Shown here: in pieces, positions 51,908 to 60,083 of the stretch
Layout of the letters: the number at the start of each line of letters is the position of its first letter
Numbering within the stretch: the stretch's first letter is position 1
From: Rhodococcus sp. RD6.2
Lineage (GTDB): Bacteria > Actinomycetota > Actinomycetes > Mycobacteriales > Mycobacteriaceae
Length of the DNA stretch: 64,000 bases
Assembly: GCF_001040705.1 (NCBI RefSeq)
Contig: NZ_CVQP01000009.1
Location: 375,698 to 439,697, forward strand
Direction: 5' to 3'
Made by a program: the position numbers and the translations under genes
Notes under the pieces: generated by a model
Database searches by the model: none
What the model was told of the DNA's origin: nothing
The model's input: only the letters and a program-made list of their open reading frames with translations

Positions 51908-52951
51908 GTGCGCATCGGAACTCAGATCACCTACAGCGGCGGGTTCGCCGAGACCGTCGCCGAGGTCGCCGACCTCGAACGCGCAGGCCTCGACATCGCG
52001 TTCATGGCAGAGGCCTATTCCTTCGACGCGGTGAGCCAGCTCGGCTACCTCGCGGCGAAGACGACGACGCTCAAGCTCGCGTCGGGCATCTTCCAGATCT
52101 ACACCCGCACTCCGTCGCTGATGGCGATGACGGCCGCCGGTCTCGACTTCGTGTCGGACGGGCGATTCGTGCTCGGCCTTGGCGCGTCCGGCCCGCAGGT
52201 CATCGAGGGCTTCCACGGCGTCAAGTACGACGCGCCGATCGGTCGTACTCGTGAACTCGTCGACATCTGCCGCCAGGTGTGGCGCCGCGAGAAGGTGCAG
52301 TACGACGGCAAGTACTACCAGATCCCGCTCCCCGCAGAGAAGGGTACGGGCCTCGGCAAGCCGCTCAAGCTCATCAACCACCCTGTGCGGGAAAGGATCC
52401 CGATCGTCATCGCGGCCCTCGGCCCGAAGAACGTCGAGCTGACCGCGGAGATCGCCGAAGGCTGGCAGCCGATCTTCTTCCACCCCGAGCGCGCGAAGGA
52501 CGTGTGGGGAGAGGCCATCGCGAAGGGTGAGGCCAAGCGCGATGCATCCCTCGGCGAACTCGAGATCTACGCCGGTCCCGCACTCGCCATCGGTGATGAC
52601 GTCGAGCACATGCTCGAGTGGATCAAGCCGCACCTCGCGCTGTACATCGGAGGCATGGGCGCCCGCGGCAAGAACTTCTACAACGATCTCGCCTGCCGCT
52701 ACGGCTACGAGGCCGAGGCGAAGACCATCCAGGACCTGTACCTGGACGGGAAGAAGCAGGAGGCCGCCGCGGCGGTCCCGGACGAACTGGTCCGAGCGAT
52801 CTCGCTGATCGGTCCGGAAGGGTACGTCCGCGAGCGCGTCGCCGCGTTCAAGGAGGCGGGCGCGACGACGCTCACCGTCAACGCGATCGCCCCCGACTCG
52901 GCAGGCCGCATCGCGCAGATCGAGAAGCTGCGCGCAATCATCGACGCGTGA
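51908..52951 (+). CDS. LLM-class (luciferase-like) F420-dependent oxidoreductase
   Basis: 347 residues, TIM barrel. RIGTQITYSGGFAETVAEVA, GLDIAFMAEAYSFDAV, LKLASGIFQIYTRTPSLMAM, GRFVLGLGASGPQVIEGFHG and RELVDICRQVW are LLM/F420 motifs. It resembles M. tuberculosis Rv3520c. GTG 51908 is preferred over GTG 51902 because GGAG (51897-51900) is 7 nt from it. F420 dependence is known for the family, not shown here. Its 3' end overlaps the convergent second LLM gene by 14 bp. Confidence 0.85.
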   Translation: MRIGTQITYSGGFAETVAEVADLERAGLDIAFMAEAYSFDAVSQLGYLAAKTTTLKLASGIFQIYTRTPSLMAMTAAGLDFVSDGRFVLGLGASGPQVIEGFHGVKYDAPIGRTRELVDICRQVWRREKVQYDGKYYQIPLPAEKGTGLGKPLKLINHPVRERIPIVIAALGPKNVELTAEIAEGWQPIFFHPERAKDVWGEAIAKGEAKRDASLGELEIYAGPALAIGDDVEHMLEWIKPHLALYIGGMGARGKNFYNDLACRYGYEAEAKTIQDLYLDGKKQEAAAAVPDELVRAISLIGPEGYVRERVAAFKEAGATTLTVNAIAPDSAGRIAQIEKLRAIIDA

Positions 52952-53738
52952 GCCGGGGTAGCCGGGCGAGCACCGGGGCGAACGCCTCGGCCAGCTCGCC
53001 CGGCACCGTCACCTCGTCGATCCCGTGCCGGTCCTCGTAGGTCAGCAACGCCTCCGCTGCGCGGTCGGGGTCGGCGTCCAGCACCCCGATTCCCCCGCCG
53101 TCCCGGATCCCGCCCGGAGTGAGGCCGTCGCGGCCCAACCAGGCGGGCATCAGGTCGCCGATCCCGACGACCGACAGGGTGAACGGCTTTGTCGGCCCAC
53201 ACAACTCGCGGGCGACGCCGACGGTCCGGGTCAATTCGTCCGTGGTGGTGGTGGGCCCCAACGCGAGTGCCACCCGATCGGCTGCGCGTCCCGCCGCAGC
53301 CAGCATCCGACGTCCGGCCGCCGACACCACGATCTCCGGTGCCGGATCGACGCCCTCCCGGACTGCTCCCACGGACTCCTCGACCTGCGCGATCCGCTCG
53401 CCGACGGGGCCCCACGACATCGTGAGCCGACGCGCCTCGCCCTCGGCGTCCGGACGGCCCACGCCGATGCCCAGATCGAATCGGCCACCCGAGAGTGCTT
53501 GCAGTGCACCGACTTCACGCACCAGGGCGGCCGGGGTGCGCAGCGGCGCCGCCGCGACCCAGGTGCGCAGTCGAAGTCGTGTGGTCACCGCGGCCGCGGC
53601 GGCGAGTACCGGAAATGGGGACGGTGTCCACAGGGTGTCCGGAGTGAGCACCGCGTGAAACCCCCAGTCCTCGAATCGTGTCACCCGGTCCGGCCACGCG
53701 GTGCCCGTGCGGGGCGCCTCGACCACCGCCATCCTCAT
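52938..53738 (-). CDS. LLM-class flavin/F420-dependent oxidoreductase, short form
   Basis: 266 residues. AVVEAPRTGTAWPDRVTRFE, WGFHAVLTPDTLWTPSPFPV, GALQALSGGRFDLGIGVGRP are luciferase-like motifs, but the barrel is shorter than usual. The start was chosen at 53738 because an ATG overlaps the SHOCT-gene stop (ATGA) and GGGAGA lies upstream. It is last in the minus-strand run SHOCT-LLM. Its 3' end overlaps the convergent LLM gene. Substrate unknown. Confidence 0.78.
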   Translation of the reverse strand: MRMAVVEAPRTGTAWPDRVTRFEDWGFHAVLTPDTLWTPSPFPVLAAAAAVTTRLRLRTWVAAAPLRTPAALVREVGALQALSGGRFDLGIGVGRPDAEGEARRLTMSWGPVGERIAQVEESVGAVREGVDPAPEIVVSAAGRRMLAAAGRAADRVALALGPTTTTDELTRTVGVARELCGPTKPFTLSVVGIGDLMPAWLGRDGLTPGGIRDGGGIGVLDADPDRAAEALLTYEDRHGIDEVTVPGELAEAFAPVLARLPRLTRR

Positions 53739-53998
53739 CGCCGGGTCTCCCTCAGCACGGCGAGCCGGGCCCGGTACTCGGCTTCGGTTACCTCGCCGCG
53801 AGCGTAGGCGTCGCGGAGGGTGGACTCGCCGTGCCTGCCGCGGCGTCTGCGCCCGAGCAGCACGACGGCGGCGATAACGATCAGCCAGAAGGTGATCGGG
53901 ATCAGGACGAACCACGGGCCGACACCCCATCCCGGTTCCCAGTGGCCGTAGTTCTGGTCGGCCAACAACAGTGCGGTCTGCGCGTTCAATGTGTTCAT
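53735..53998 (-). CDS. Small membrane protein with SHOCT-like C-terminus
   Basis: 87 residues. Membrane helix about 27-49 (VGPWFVLIPITFWLIVIAAVVLL), then a basic RRRRGRHG and the SHOCT motif LRDAYARGEVTEAEYRARLAVL. SHOCT ends are found on many small actinobacterial membrane proteins and probably mediate oligomerisation. ATG 53998 precedes NTLNAQTALLL. It lies 132 nt downstream of the response-regulator gene on the same strand and is likely regulated with it; overlaps the LLM gene by 4 nt. Confidence 0.75.
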   Translation of the reverse strand: MNTLNAQTALLLADQNYGHWEPGWGVGPWFVLIPITFWLIVIAAVVLLGRRRRGRHGESTLRDAYARGEVTEAEYRARLAVLRETRR

Positions 53999-54130
53999 GA
54001 TGTCGAGCCTGCCGTCGCTGGGGCGTCGCGGCATCGGCCGCGCGGCGGCACCTCGCCTACGTCCGATTGCGTACGGCGAGAGCGCAGATACCGTGCCGTT
54101 TCTCGGGTGCGGGCGACAGGAACTGCGCAC

Positions 54131-54796
54131 TCAACGCCGGCCGGGGCGCACCAGACCGGACTCGTAGGCGAGGACGACGAGTTGGGTGCGGTCGCGGGCC
54201 CCGAGTTTGAGCAGGATCCGCCCGACATGGGTGCGGGCCGTGGCCGGGCTGAGCACCAGCCGTTCGGCGATCTCCGCGTTGCTCAGTCCCTCCGCCACCA
54301 GTGTCATGACCTCGCGTTCGCGGTCGGTGAGAGCGGCGAGGACGGCAGTGTTGGGTGTGGGTTTCGTCCGGGCGGCGAATTCGGCGAGCAGCCGCCGGGT
54401 GACGGTGGGGGAGAGCAGCGCGTCACCCGCCGCCACCACCCGAACGGCCCGGACGAGGTCGGCCGGTTCGGTGTGTTTCACGAGGAACCCGGCCGCACCG
54501 GCACGGACGGCCTCGAAGACGTACTCGTCGATCTCGAAGGTGGTCAGCACCACCACCCGCACCTCGGACAGTTCGCTCCGAGCCGCGATCCGACGGGTGG
54601 CCTCGATGCCGTCGAGTACCGGCATCCGGATGTCCATCAGCACCACGTCCGGTGCCTGCTCCGCGGCCAGTCGCACGGCCTCGGCACCGTCGGCGGCCTC
54701 ACCCACCACCTCGATCCCCTCCTGCGCGTCCAGCAGTGCGGCGAACCCGGCCCGGACGAGGGCCTGGTCGTCGGCGACGACCACCCGAATCGTCAC
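54131..54796 (-). CDS. NarL/LuxR-family response regulator
   Basis: 221 residues. Receiver domain (1-120) with Asp55 (VVLMDIRMPV) and Lys in FLVKH; C-terminal LuxR HTH (about 155-210, LTDREREVMTLVAEGLSNAE and LSPATARTHVGRIL). The ATG overlaps the histidine-kinase stop by 4 nt. It is the partner of the DesK/LiaS-type kinase upstream. An inverted repeat near the kinase promoter (55991-56010) is a candidate autoregulatory site. Confidence 0.92.
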   Translation of the reverse strand: MTIRVVVADDQALVRAGFAALLDAQEGIEVVGEAADGAEAVRLAAEQAPDVVLMDIRMPVLDGIEATRRIAARSELSEVRVVVLTTFEIDEYVFEAVRAGAAGFLVKHTEPADLVRAVRVVAAGDALLSPTVTRRLLAEFAARTKPTPNTAVLAALTDREREVMTLVAEGLSNAEIAERLVLSPATARTHVGRILLKLGARDRTQLVVLAYESGLVRPGRR

Positions 54797-55944
54797 GACA
54801 CACCGGATTCGTTGCGCAGCAGTGGAAGCCGGGCCAGAACCCGGAACCCGCCGCCGGGCCGAGGTGCGGCGGTCAGTGTCCCGCCCAGGGCGCGGCAGCG
54901 TTCGGTCATTCCGGTGATGCCGGCGCCTGGGCGTGGCGGCTCCGTGACACGACCGTCGTCGTCCACCTCCACTTCGAGTACCTCCGGCAGGAACCGCACC
55001 GTCACCCGGGCCGTCGTCCGGCCCGAGTGCCGGACGACGTTGGTCAGCGACTCCTGCACGATCCGGGCCGCCGCCAGGTCGGTGCCCGTCGGTATCGATC
55101 GGGGATCTCCGGAAACGGTTGTCGTGACACCGATCCCGGCGTTCCGCGCGTGGGTGACGAGCCGGTCGAGGTCGGTGATCGACGGCGCGGGTGTCAGCGG
55201 TGCGGCCTCCGTGCCGTGCCGCAGCGACTGCAACATCGTGTGTACCTGGACCAGGGCGTCGCGGCTGGCATCCTTGATCGACGCGAGTGCGATACCGGCC
55301 TGTTCGGGTCGGCTGTCCAGGAGTTCCAACGCGACTCCGGACTGCACGTTGATCAGCGAAAGGCTGTGGGCCAGTACGTCGTGGAGTTCTCGGGCGATGT
55401 CGAGGCGTTCGTCACTGGCTCGACGGAGACGTTCCTCCTCGGCGACGCGTGCAGCGTCGCGTTCCCGCGCTCGCCTGGCGCGGATCGCCTCCCGGCGCTG
55501 CCGGACGACCTCGGCCACCGCGATGAGTGTGAGCAGCCACGCGCCGATCCCGACCGCGGCGGCCGTCGACGGGGCCGGTTCCCCCGTGACCCACGGGACG
55601 CCCCACACGATGACGGCGTACCCGACCACCGGCAGCGCGTACATCGGCCAGCGACGGTGTAGGGGAGCGGCGGTGAGGAACGCGACCACGAGAGGCAGGA
55701 AGATCGGGCCGAGACCGTACCCTCGGAGCACGAACACCAGGGCCGCCGCGCCGGTCACCGTGAGCACGGTCAGCGGCGCGGCCCGCCGCCACAGCAGCGC
55801 GCCCGCTGCGACCGCAACGAGCACGAATGCGAGAGCGTCGAGTGGGTGGGCCGGATGCCCGTGTCGTGAGGCTCCCAGCGTGCCCGCCGTCGCCACGACA
55901 CCAACCACGCCCGCGATGGTGCAGTCGACGGCACGGGAACCCAT
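54793..55944 (-). CDS. NarL-type sensor histidine kinase (HisKA_3)
   Basis: 383 residues. Six hydrophobic segments (about 6-25, 36-52, 57-74, 79-94, 103-120, 130-148) form a membrane sensor, then DERLDIARELHDVLAHSLS with phospho-acceptor His188 and a HATPase_c domain (RIVQESLTNVVRHS, VDDDGRV, GAGITGMTER). No extracytoplasmic domain, so it probably senses the membrane state. TAGGTT 6 nt upstream of the ATG suggests a leaderless mRNA. Paired with the response regulator by 4-nt overlap. Confidence 0.9.
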   Translation of the reverse strand: MGSRAVDCTIAGVVGVVATAGTLGASRHGHPAHPLDALAFVLVAVAAGALLWRRAAPLTVLTVTGAAALVFVLRGYGLGPIFLPLVVAFLTAAPLHRRWPMYALPVVGYAVIVWGVPWVTGEPAPSTAAAVGIGAWLLTLIAVAEVVRQRREAIRARRARERDAARVAEEERLRRASDERLDIARELHDVLAHSLSLINVQSGVALELLDSRPEQAGIALASIKDASRDALVQVHTMLQSLRHGTEAAPLTPAPSITDLDRLVTHARNAGIGVTTTVSGDPRSIPTGTDLAAARIVQESLTNVVRHSGRTTARVTVRFLPEVLEVEVDDDGRVTEPPRPGAGITGMTERCRALGGTLTAAPRPGGGFRVLARLPLLRNESGVS

Positions 55945-55950
55945 GACGCC

Positions 55951-55956
55951 AACCTA
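55951..55956 (-). promoter_or_regulatory. Leaderless-type -10 box (TAGGTT) of the kinase gene
   Basis: On the minus strand TAGGTT ends 6 nt before the ATG at 55944, with no Shine-Dalgarno. Confidence 0.45.
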
Positions 55957-55990
55957 GACCCGGATCGACCGTGCGGCATCGTCCCGCAGG

Positions 55991-56010
55991 CGTATCGCCG
56001 GATACGTATC
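55991..56010. promoter_or_regulatory. Overlapping inverted repeats, candidate operator of the kinase operon
   Basis: CGTATC (55991-55996) and GATACG (56001-56006) form a dyad with a 4-nt spacer, and GATACGTATC (56001-56010) is itself a perfect palindrome. It lies 47-66 nt upstream of the kinase start. Confidence 0.4.
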
Positions 56011-56027
56011 GCGACTGCGGAGCGTCG

Positions 56028-56264
56028 TCAGTTGCCCGGCCTGCGCCTGCCGAGCAGCCAGCCCGCGACCCAGCCGATCGCGAACACGACCAGCAGGACC
56101 AGCCACAGTGCGGCGTCGACGGTGAACCACGCCAGCGAGATGGTGGCAGTGGCGGTGTTCTGGAAGATGAAGATCACGGCCAGCACCACCAGTACCAGTG
56201 CCAGCCAGCGGCCCGGCGTCATCCGGGACAGCAGCGATTTCTTCGGGGTCGTCGAATCGGTCAT
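56028..56264 (-). CDS. LapA-domain (DUF1049) small membrane protein
   Basis: 78 residues. Two membrane helices, WLALVLVVLAVIFIFQNTA and LWLVLLVVFAIGWVAGWLLG, with an FxxQNxxxxxISLAWF core, define the LapA domain. ATG 56264 is chosen because GAGGAG lies 7 nt upstream; longer frames have no support. It precedes the kinase gene by 83 nt and is divergent from the universal stress gene, with a 207-nt gap that contains an inverted repeat and two DevR-like boxes. LapA proteins are linked to lipopolysaccharide assembly in enterobacteria; the role here is unknown. Confidence 0.8.
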   Translation of the reverse strand: MTDSTTPKKSLLSRMTPGRWLALVLVVLAVIFIFQNTATATISLAWFTVDAALWLVLLVVFAIGWVAGWLLGRRRPGN

Positions 56265-56324
56265 CGTCACGCTCCTCACTGGAAACGCCCAACCGGATTC
56301 GGTTGTGTCCTCAACAGTAGGAGC

Positions 56325-56346
56325 CACCTGGAGGAATCGCCAGGTG
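56325..56346. promoter_or_regulatory. Inverted repeat CACCTGG-N8-CCAGGTG in divergent promoter region
   Basis: Perfect 7-bp arms (56325-56331, 56340-56346) around 8 nt, between the divergent LapA and universal stress genes. Operator or hairpin; cannot be decided. Confidence 0.4.
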
Positions 56347-56391
56347 AGAGCCGTCGGCAGGTTTCGACGTGACGGACGCGATGCCGACACG

Positions 56392-56405
56392 GGGACCTTC
56401 GACCC
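56392..56405 (+). promoter_or_regulatory. DevR/DosR-box-like site 1 upstream of universal stress gene
   Basis: GGGAC-CTTC-GACCC, identical to the reverse complement of 40789-40802. It ends 66 nt before the ATG at 56472. Confidence 0.6.
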
Positions 56406-56426
56406 ACGCGGACCCGGCTGGGAGCG

Positions 56427-56440
56427 GGGACAATGGGCAC
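56427..56440 (+). promoter_or_regulatory. DevR/DosR-box-like site 2 upstream of universal stress gene
   Basis: GGGAC-AATG-GGCAC. First half perfect, second half 3 of 5. It is 35 bp after site 1; DosR promoters often carry two boxes. Confidence 0.4.
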
Positions 56441-56471
56441 GACAGCGTCGTCGGTCGAATTGAGGAGCAGC

Positions 56472-57371
56472 ATGAGTGCAAGCAAGCCCGTCGTGGTCGG
56501 TGTGGACGGATCGGACGCGGCATCGACCGCAGTGGTGTGGGCCGCCCGGACGGCCGCGGCCCGCAAGCTTCCGCTGCTGCTGGTTTCCGTCGTGCACGTG
56601 CCGGCCTACTACTACAGCGAGCCCTACCTGGTTCGGGGCTACGGCGACGACCTGAAGAACGCCGGACGCGCGCACCTCGACAGCGCCGAGGTTCTCGCGC
56701 GCGAGGCCGTCGACGAGACACTCGAAATCGAGACGAAGCTGCACGAGGGCCGCATCGCGGAGGTGCTGCTGCAGTACGCCCCGGGCGCGTCGGTGATCGC
56801 GCTCGGCAGTCGGGGACTCGGCGAACTCAGCGGCGCCGTCCTCGGATCGGTCGCGCGGGCCGTGGCGGCGCACTCGACGACGCCGGTCGCGGTCGTACGT
56901 GGACGCACCCTCGACGGCCACGCCCCGACCGAGGGTCCGGTCGTCGTCGGCATCGACGGATCCGAGACCAGTGCCGCCGCAACCGAAGCCGCCTTCAGGG
57001 AAGCGTCCGCCCGCAACGCCCAGCTCATCGCGGTCAACGTGTGGAGTGACGTGTCGGTGCAGCCGTCGCTCGGTGCGACCGAGGACGATCCGCACTGGAG
57101 TGCCATTCAGGCGGCCGAGGAAGCCGTGCTCTCCGAGCAGCTCGCAGGCCTGATCGAGCAGTACCCCGACGTCCCGGTGCAGCGGGTCGTCCGCCGTGAC
57201 CGTCCGGTCCGGGTGCTGAGCGAATTCTCCGAGCAGGCACAGCTTCTCGTCGTCGGCAGCCGCGGTCGCGGTGGCTTCAGGGGAATGCTGCTCGGATCCA
57301 CGAGCGCGGCGCTGATGAGCACGGCAGACTGCCCGGTGCTGATCGTGCGCCCCGGCGGACCGGCCGAGTAG
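56472..57371 (+). CDS. Tandem-domain universal stress protein
   Basis: 299 residues with two Usp domains (about 4-150 and 155-295). ATP-binding loops are LGSRGLGELSGAVLGSVA and VGSRGRGGFRGMLLGSTS. VVVGVDGSDAASTAVVWAAR and VVVGIDGSETSAAATEAAF open each domain. ATG 56472 has GAGGAG (56462-56467) 4 nt upstream. Two DevR-box-like sites lie 31-80 nt upstream, as for M. tuberculosis dormancy Usp genes. A terminator follows. It resembles the protein at 39825-40700. Confidence 0.9.
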   Translation: MSASKPVVVGVDGSDAASTAVVWAARTAAARKLPLLLVSVVHVPAYYYSEPYLVRGYGDDLKNAGRAHLDSAEVLAREAVDETLEIETKLHEGRIAEVLLQYAPGASVIALGSRGLGELSGAVLGSVARAVAAHSTTPVAVVRGRTLDGHAPTEGPVVVGIDGSETSAAATEAAFREASARNAQLIAVNVWSDVSVQPSLGATEDDPHWSAIQAAEEAVLSEQLAGLIEQYPDVPVQRVVRRDRPVRVLSEFSEQAQLLVVGSRGRGGFRGMLLGSTSAALMSTADCPVLIVRPGGPAE

Positions 57372-57387
57372 CCGCTACCCGTGAACG

Positions 57388-57425
57388 AACGCGAGGCCGG
57401 TGCCGATGGGCACCGGCCCCGCGTT
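57388..57425. terminator. Bidirectional terminator, 17-nt arms with one mismatch
   Basis: 57388-57404 pairs with 57409-57425 (loop GATG), between the convergent universal stress and small hypothetical genes. Confidence 0.65.
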
Positions 57426-57448
57426 GCGGATGCGGTCGTGAGGTGGCG

Positions 57449-57724
57449 TCACCCGAATTCGTCGAGCCCGCCCGCGCGCAACTGTGCCCACACGTCGGCG
57501 GGGTGAACGCCGCGGCGGACGGCGTCGTTCTCGATCAGCACGCCGAGCAGGACCGAGTTCAGGAAGGCAAGCGCATCCGGGTCGTGCCGCGCGCACTTCG
57601 CCTCCGCCCACGCGGTCACATTGCCGCGCTTGGCCGCTGCCGCCATCGTCAGCGCAGTCTCGAACAGCGCGCGGGTGTCCGTGTCCGGAAGTGCCTGGCT
57701 CGGGTCGTCCATGACGGCCGTCAT
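57449..57724 (-). CDS. Small hypothetical protein coupled to acyl-ACP desaturase
   Basis: 91 residues, soluble, mostly helical. ALTMAAAAKRGNVTAWAEAK, CARHDPDALAFLNSVLLGVL and RGVHPADVWAQLRAGGLDEF are visible blocks; I do not recognise a family. ATG 57724 overlaps the desaturase stop codon (ATGA), so its synthesis depends on desaturase translation. A partner or stability factor for the desaturase is a reasonable guess but unsupported. One cysteine only, no metal motif. Confidence 0.65.
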   Translation of the reverse strand: MTAVMDDPSQALPDTDTRALFETALTMAAAAKRGNVTAWAEAKCARHDPDALAFLNSVLLGVLIENDAVRRGVHPADVWAQLRAGGLDEFG

Positions 57725-58671
57725 CCGACCGGCACCTTGCCTCGCGCCGCTGCGCGTGCCAGCGCGCGGTCCCTGGCCTCCTCGAACCGCTGCGCATCGG
57801 CACGCAGTCCGGTGAGCAGTTCGTCGAGATCCTCGCGCAGTGACTCCGCTTCGCCGGTGAAGTCGTTGCGTTCGAACACCTTCCAGGTGCGGAGTACGGG
57901 CAGGACGACGTCGTCGAGGTGCTGGCGCAGGTCGTAGATCCCGCCCTTCGCGATCAGCACGGCATTGCGCCGGAATGCGGGCATCGTCGCGCCGGGCATC
58001 TTGAAGTTGTCGAGGATCTTGACGATCGCGCGCATCGCCTGCGTAGGTGCGAGGTCGAGCGCGGCGCCGGTGATGTTGCGGTAGAACATCATGTGCAGGT
58101 TCTCGTCGGCGGCGACCCTGCCCAGCATGCGGTCGGCGATCGGGTCGCCGCACGCCCTGCCGGTGTTGCGGTGCGAGACCCGTGTCGCGAGTTCCTGGAA
58201 GGTCACATATGTGACGGCGTCGAGCAGACCCTCCTGCAGGTCGGGATTGAACCCGGACGTCATGTGCGCCATCCGGGCGTTCTCCAGCGCCACCGGGTCG
58301 ACGCCACGCGTGACTACGAGGTAGTCACGCATCACCACGGAGTGCTTGTTCTCCTCCGCGGTCCACCTGCCGACCCAGGTGCCCCACGCGCCGTCACGGG
58401 AGAAGTTCTCCGCGATCACCCGGTGATAGGACGGCAGGTTGTCCTCGGTGAGCAGGTTGGTGATCATGGCAGCCTTTGCGACGTCGCTGAGCTGCGACTG
58501 CTCGGGATCCCAGTCGACACCGCCCAGGGCGGCGAAGTTGCGGCCGTCGTCCCAGGGCACGTAGTCGTGTGGATGCCAGTCCTTCGCCATCGCCAGGTGC
58601 CGGTGCACGTTCTCCTCGGCGACGGGTTCGAGTTCGTGGAGTAGTTCGAGCTGGGTCAGTTCGCGCGTCAC
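57721..58671 (-). CDS. Acyl-ACP desaturase (DesA family), di-iron
   Basis: 316 residues, ferritin-like fold. Two di-iron motifs are intact: EENKHS (106-111) and DENLHM near residue 190, the E/DExxH pairs of soluble stearoyl-ACP desaturases. The C-terminal part with [20 protein letters not shown] matches mycobacterial DesA1/DesA2 (Rv0824c, Rv1094). It would introduce a double bond into acyl-ACP. A DevR-box-like site lies about 65 nt upstream, linking it to hypoxic control; O2 requirement makes that interesting. Coupled small gene follows. Confidence 0.88.
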   Translation of the reverse strand: MTRELTQLELLHELEPVAEENVHRHLAMAKDWHPHDYVPWDDGRNFAALGGVDWDPEQSQLSDVAKAAMITNLLTEDNLPSYHRVIAENFSRDGAWGTWVGRWTAEENKHSVVMRDYLVVTRGVDPVALENARMAHMTSGFNPDLQEGLLDAVTYVTFQELATRVSHRNTGRACGDPIADRMLGRVAADENLHMMFYRNITGAALDLAPTQAMRAIVKILDNFKMPGATMPAFRRNAVLIAKGGIYDLRQHLDDVVLPVLRTWKVFERNDFTGEAESLREDLDELLTGLRADAQRFEEARDRALARAAARGKVPVG

Positions 58672-58736
58672 AGTCCGTCCCCGTTCGCGTCAGTGGTGTC
58701 ACTGTCACCGTCGCCGAGGGGGGTACCCGGTCGATA

Positions 58737-58750
58737 GTGCCGAAAGTCCC
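58737..58750 (-). promoter_or_regulatory. DevR/DosR-box-like site between desaturase and devR
   Basis: On the minus strand GGGAC-TTTC-GGCAC; first half perfect, second half 3 of 5, flanked by CG on the left as in the DosR motif. It is 65 nt upstream of the desaturase start and 19 nt upstream of the devR start. Confidence 0.55.
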
Positions 58751-58769
58751 GATGTGCTGGGATCGACAT

Positions 58770-59420
58770 ATGACGACACGCCTGTTCCTGGTCGACGACC
58801 ACGAGATCGTCCGCCGCGGCCTGGTGGATCTCCTGGGCGCGGCGCCCGACTTCACCGTCGTCGGTGAGGCGTCGAGCGTCGCCGAGGCGCTCGCGACCGT
58901 CCCCGACGGCGGGGTGGACGTCGCCGTGCTCGACGTGCGGTTGCCGGACGGGTCCGGGGTCGAACTGTGCCGCGAGCTCAGGTCGCGGACGCCGGGCCTG
59001 CGGTGCCTGATGTTGACGTCCTACTCGGACGACGAGGCGCTGTTCGACGCGGTGATGGCCGGCGCCTCCGGTTACCTGCTCAAGCAGATCCTGGGTACCG
59101 ACCTGATCGCCGCCGTCCGGACCGTGGCCTCGGGCGGTTCGCTGCTCGACGACCGTGCGACCGCCGCGGTGCTCGCCCGGATCCGGTCGCAGCGAAGCCA
59201 GACCGGGGTGATCGAGGAGTTGACCGATCAGGAGCGTGCGGTGTTCGAACTGATCGGCGAGGGCCTGACGAACCGGGAGATCGGCGCCCGGATGCACCTG
59301 GCCGAGAAGACCGTCAAGAACTACGTGTCGCGCCTGCTGGCGAAGCTGGGTATGCAGCGCCGCACGCAGGCGGCGGTGCTGGCGACCGAACTGAAGGGCA
59401 AGCCCGGCACGAAGTGGTGA
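58770..59420 (+). CDS. devR: DevR/DosR-family response regulator
   Basis: 216 residues, aligned end to end with M. tuberculosis DevR (Rv3133c). [39 protein letters not shown] with phospho-acceptor Asp55, [17 protein letters not shown] with Lys105, and the Lux[24 protein letters not shown] then [19 protein letters not shown]. DevR activates dormancy genes under hypoxia or NO. Its usual kinase partner devS lies 1.8 kb away at 61174, separated by TetR and FabH genes. ATG chosen by family alignment; weak ribosome-binding site. Confidence 0.9.
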   Translation: MTTRLFLVDDHEIVRRGLVDLLGAAPDFTVVGEASSVAEALATVPDGGVDVAVLDVRLPDGSGVELCRELRSRTPGLRCLMLTSYSDDEALFDAVMAGASGYLLKQILGTDLIAAVRTVASGGSLLDDRATAAVLARIRSQRSQTGVIEELTDQERAVFELIGEGLTNREIGARMHLAEKTVKNYVSRLLAKLGMQRRTQAAVLATELKGKPGTKW

Positions 59421-59427
59421 GGCCGTG

Positions 59428-60015
59428 TCACGCGGCCTGCGGCAGGTGGTGCCGCAGCAGGACACCGAGTTGGGTGCGGGCGTCGTCGAAGGGCTCGCTG
59501 GACTCGAGGGCCCGGGACTGCAGGATGGCGCCTTCGATCGCGGACAGCAGCAGCCCCGCAGTCGACCGCGCGGTCGCGTCCGCGACCCCTGCGGCGGCGA
59601 GACCGGCCGCGAGTCGGGCCGTCCACTCGGTGAACGCCTGGCCGGCGGCGGCCTGGACGGCGGAGTCCGGTTCGTCGAGTGCGGCCGCCATCATGAACGA
59701 CCCGAGGCGGTAGTCGCTGGACTCGAGGGGTTCGCGCCAGAACGCGAGGAGGTCGTCGAGCCACTGTTCGATCGAGGGGGCGGTGGGCAGGGCGTCGGCC
59801 ATGACGGCGAGGTGCGACTGCACGAGCCGGGACACGATCTTCGTCGCGGTCTCCACGAGTTGGCCCTTTCCGGCCGGGAAGTGCTGGTAGAGCGAGTTTC
59901 GTGACGCGTTGCTCCGCTTGAGCAGTTCGGTCAGGCCGGCCGCGTTGACCCCGAGTTCCTGCACCATCGTGATCGTGGTGGAGAGCAGGCGAGCGCGTGG
60001 TCGTGCCGTGGTCAT
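59428..60015 (-). CDS. TetR-family transcriptional regulator (controls FabH-like gene)
   Basis: 195 residues. The HTH (about 8-55) has LSTTITMVQELGVNAAGLTE, LLKRSNASRNSLYQHF, PAGKGQLVETATKIV. C-terminal ligand domain with LDEPDSAVQAAAGQAFTEWT is of the TetR_C_ LmrA/YxaF-like type. Divergent from the FabH-like gene; two palindromic operator copies lie in the 100-bp gap (60055-60101) and probably mediate repression of both. Converges with devR (7 nt apart). Confidence 0.88.
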   Translation of the reverse strand: MTTARPRARLLSTTITMVQELGVNAAGLTELLKRSNASRNSLYQHFPAGKGQLVETATKIVSRLVQSHLAVMADALPTAPSIEQWLDDLLAFWREPLESSDYRLGSFMMAAALDEPDSAVQAAAGQAFTEWTARLAAGLAAAGVADATARSTAGLLLSAIEGAILQSRALESSEPFDDARTQLGVLLRHHLPQAA

Positions 60016-60048
60016 TCGAATGCTCCCCGATGTTTGTCTGCGGAAATC

Positions 60049-60077
60049 TTGTGTGGACCGATCGGTTCATGTTAGAC
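60049..60077 (+). promoter_or_regulatory. Promoter of the FabH-like gene
   Basis: TTGTGT (60049-60054), 17-nt spacer, TTAGAC (60072-60077). The first operator lies between these boxes, the second just downstream of the start of transcription. Confidence 0.5.
60055..60072. promoter_or_regulatory. TetR operator copy 1
   Basis: Contains ACCGATCGGT (60057-60066), a perfect palindrome, followed by TCATGT. Centre-to-centre distance to copy 2 is 31 bp, about three helical turns. Confidence 0.65.
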
Positions 60078-60083
60078 ACGGAC

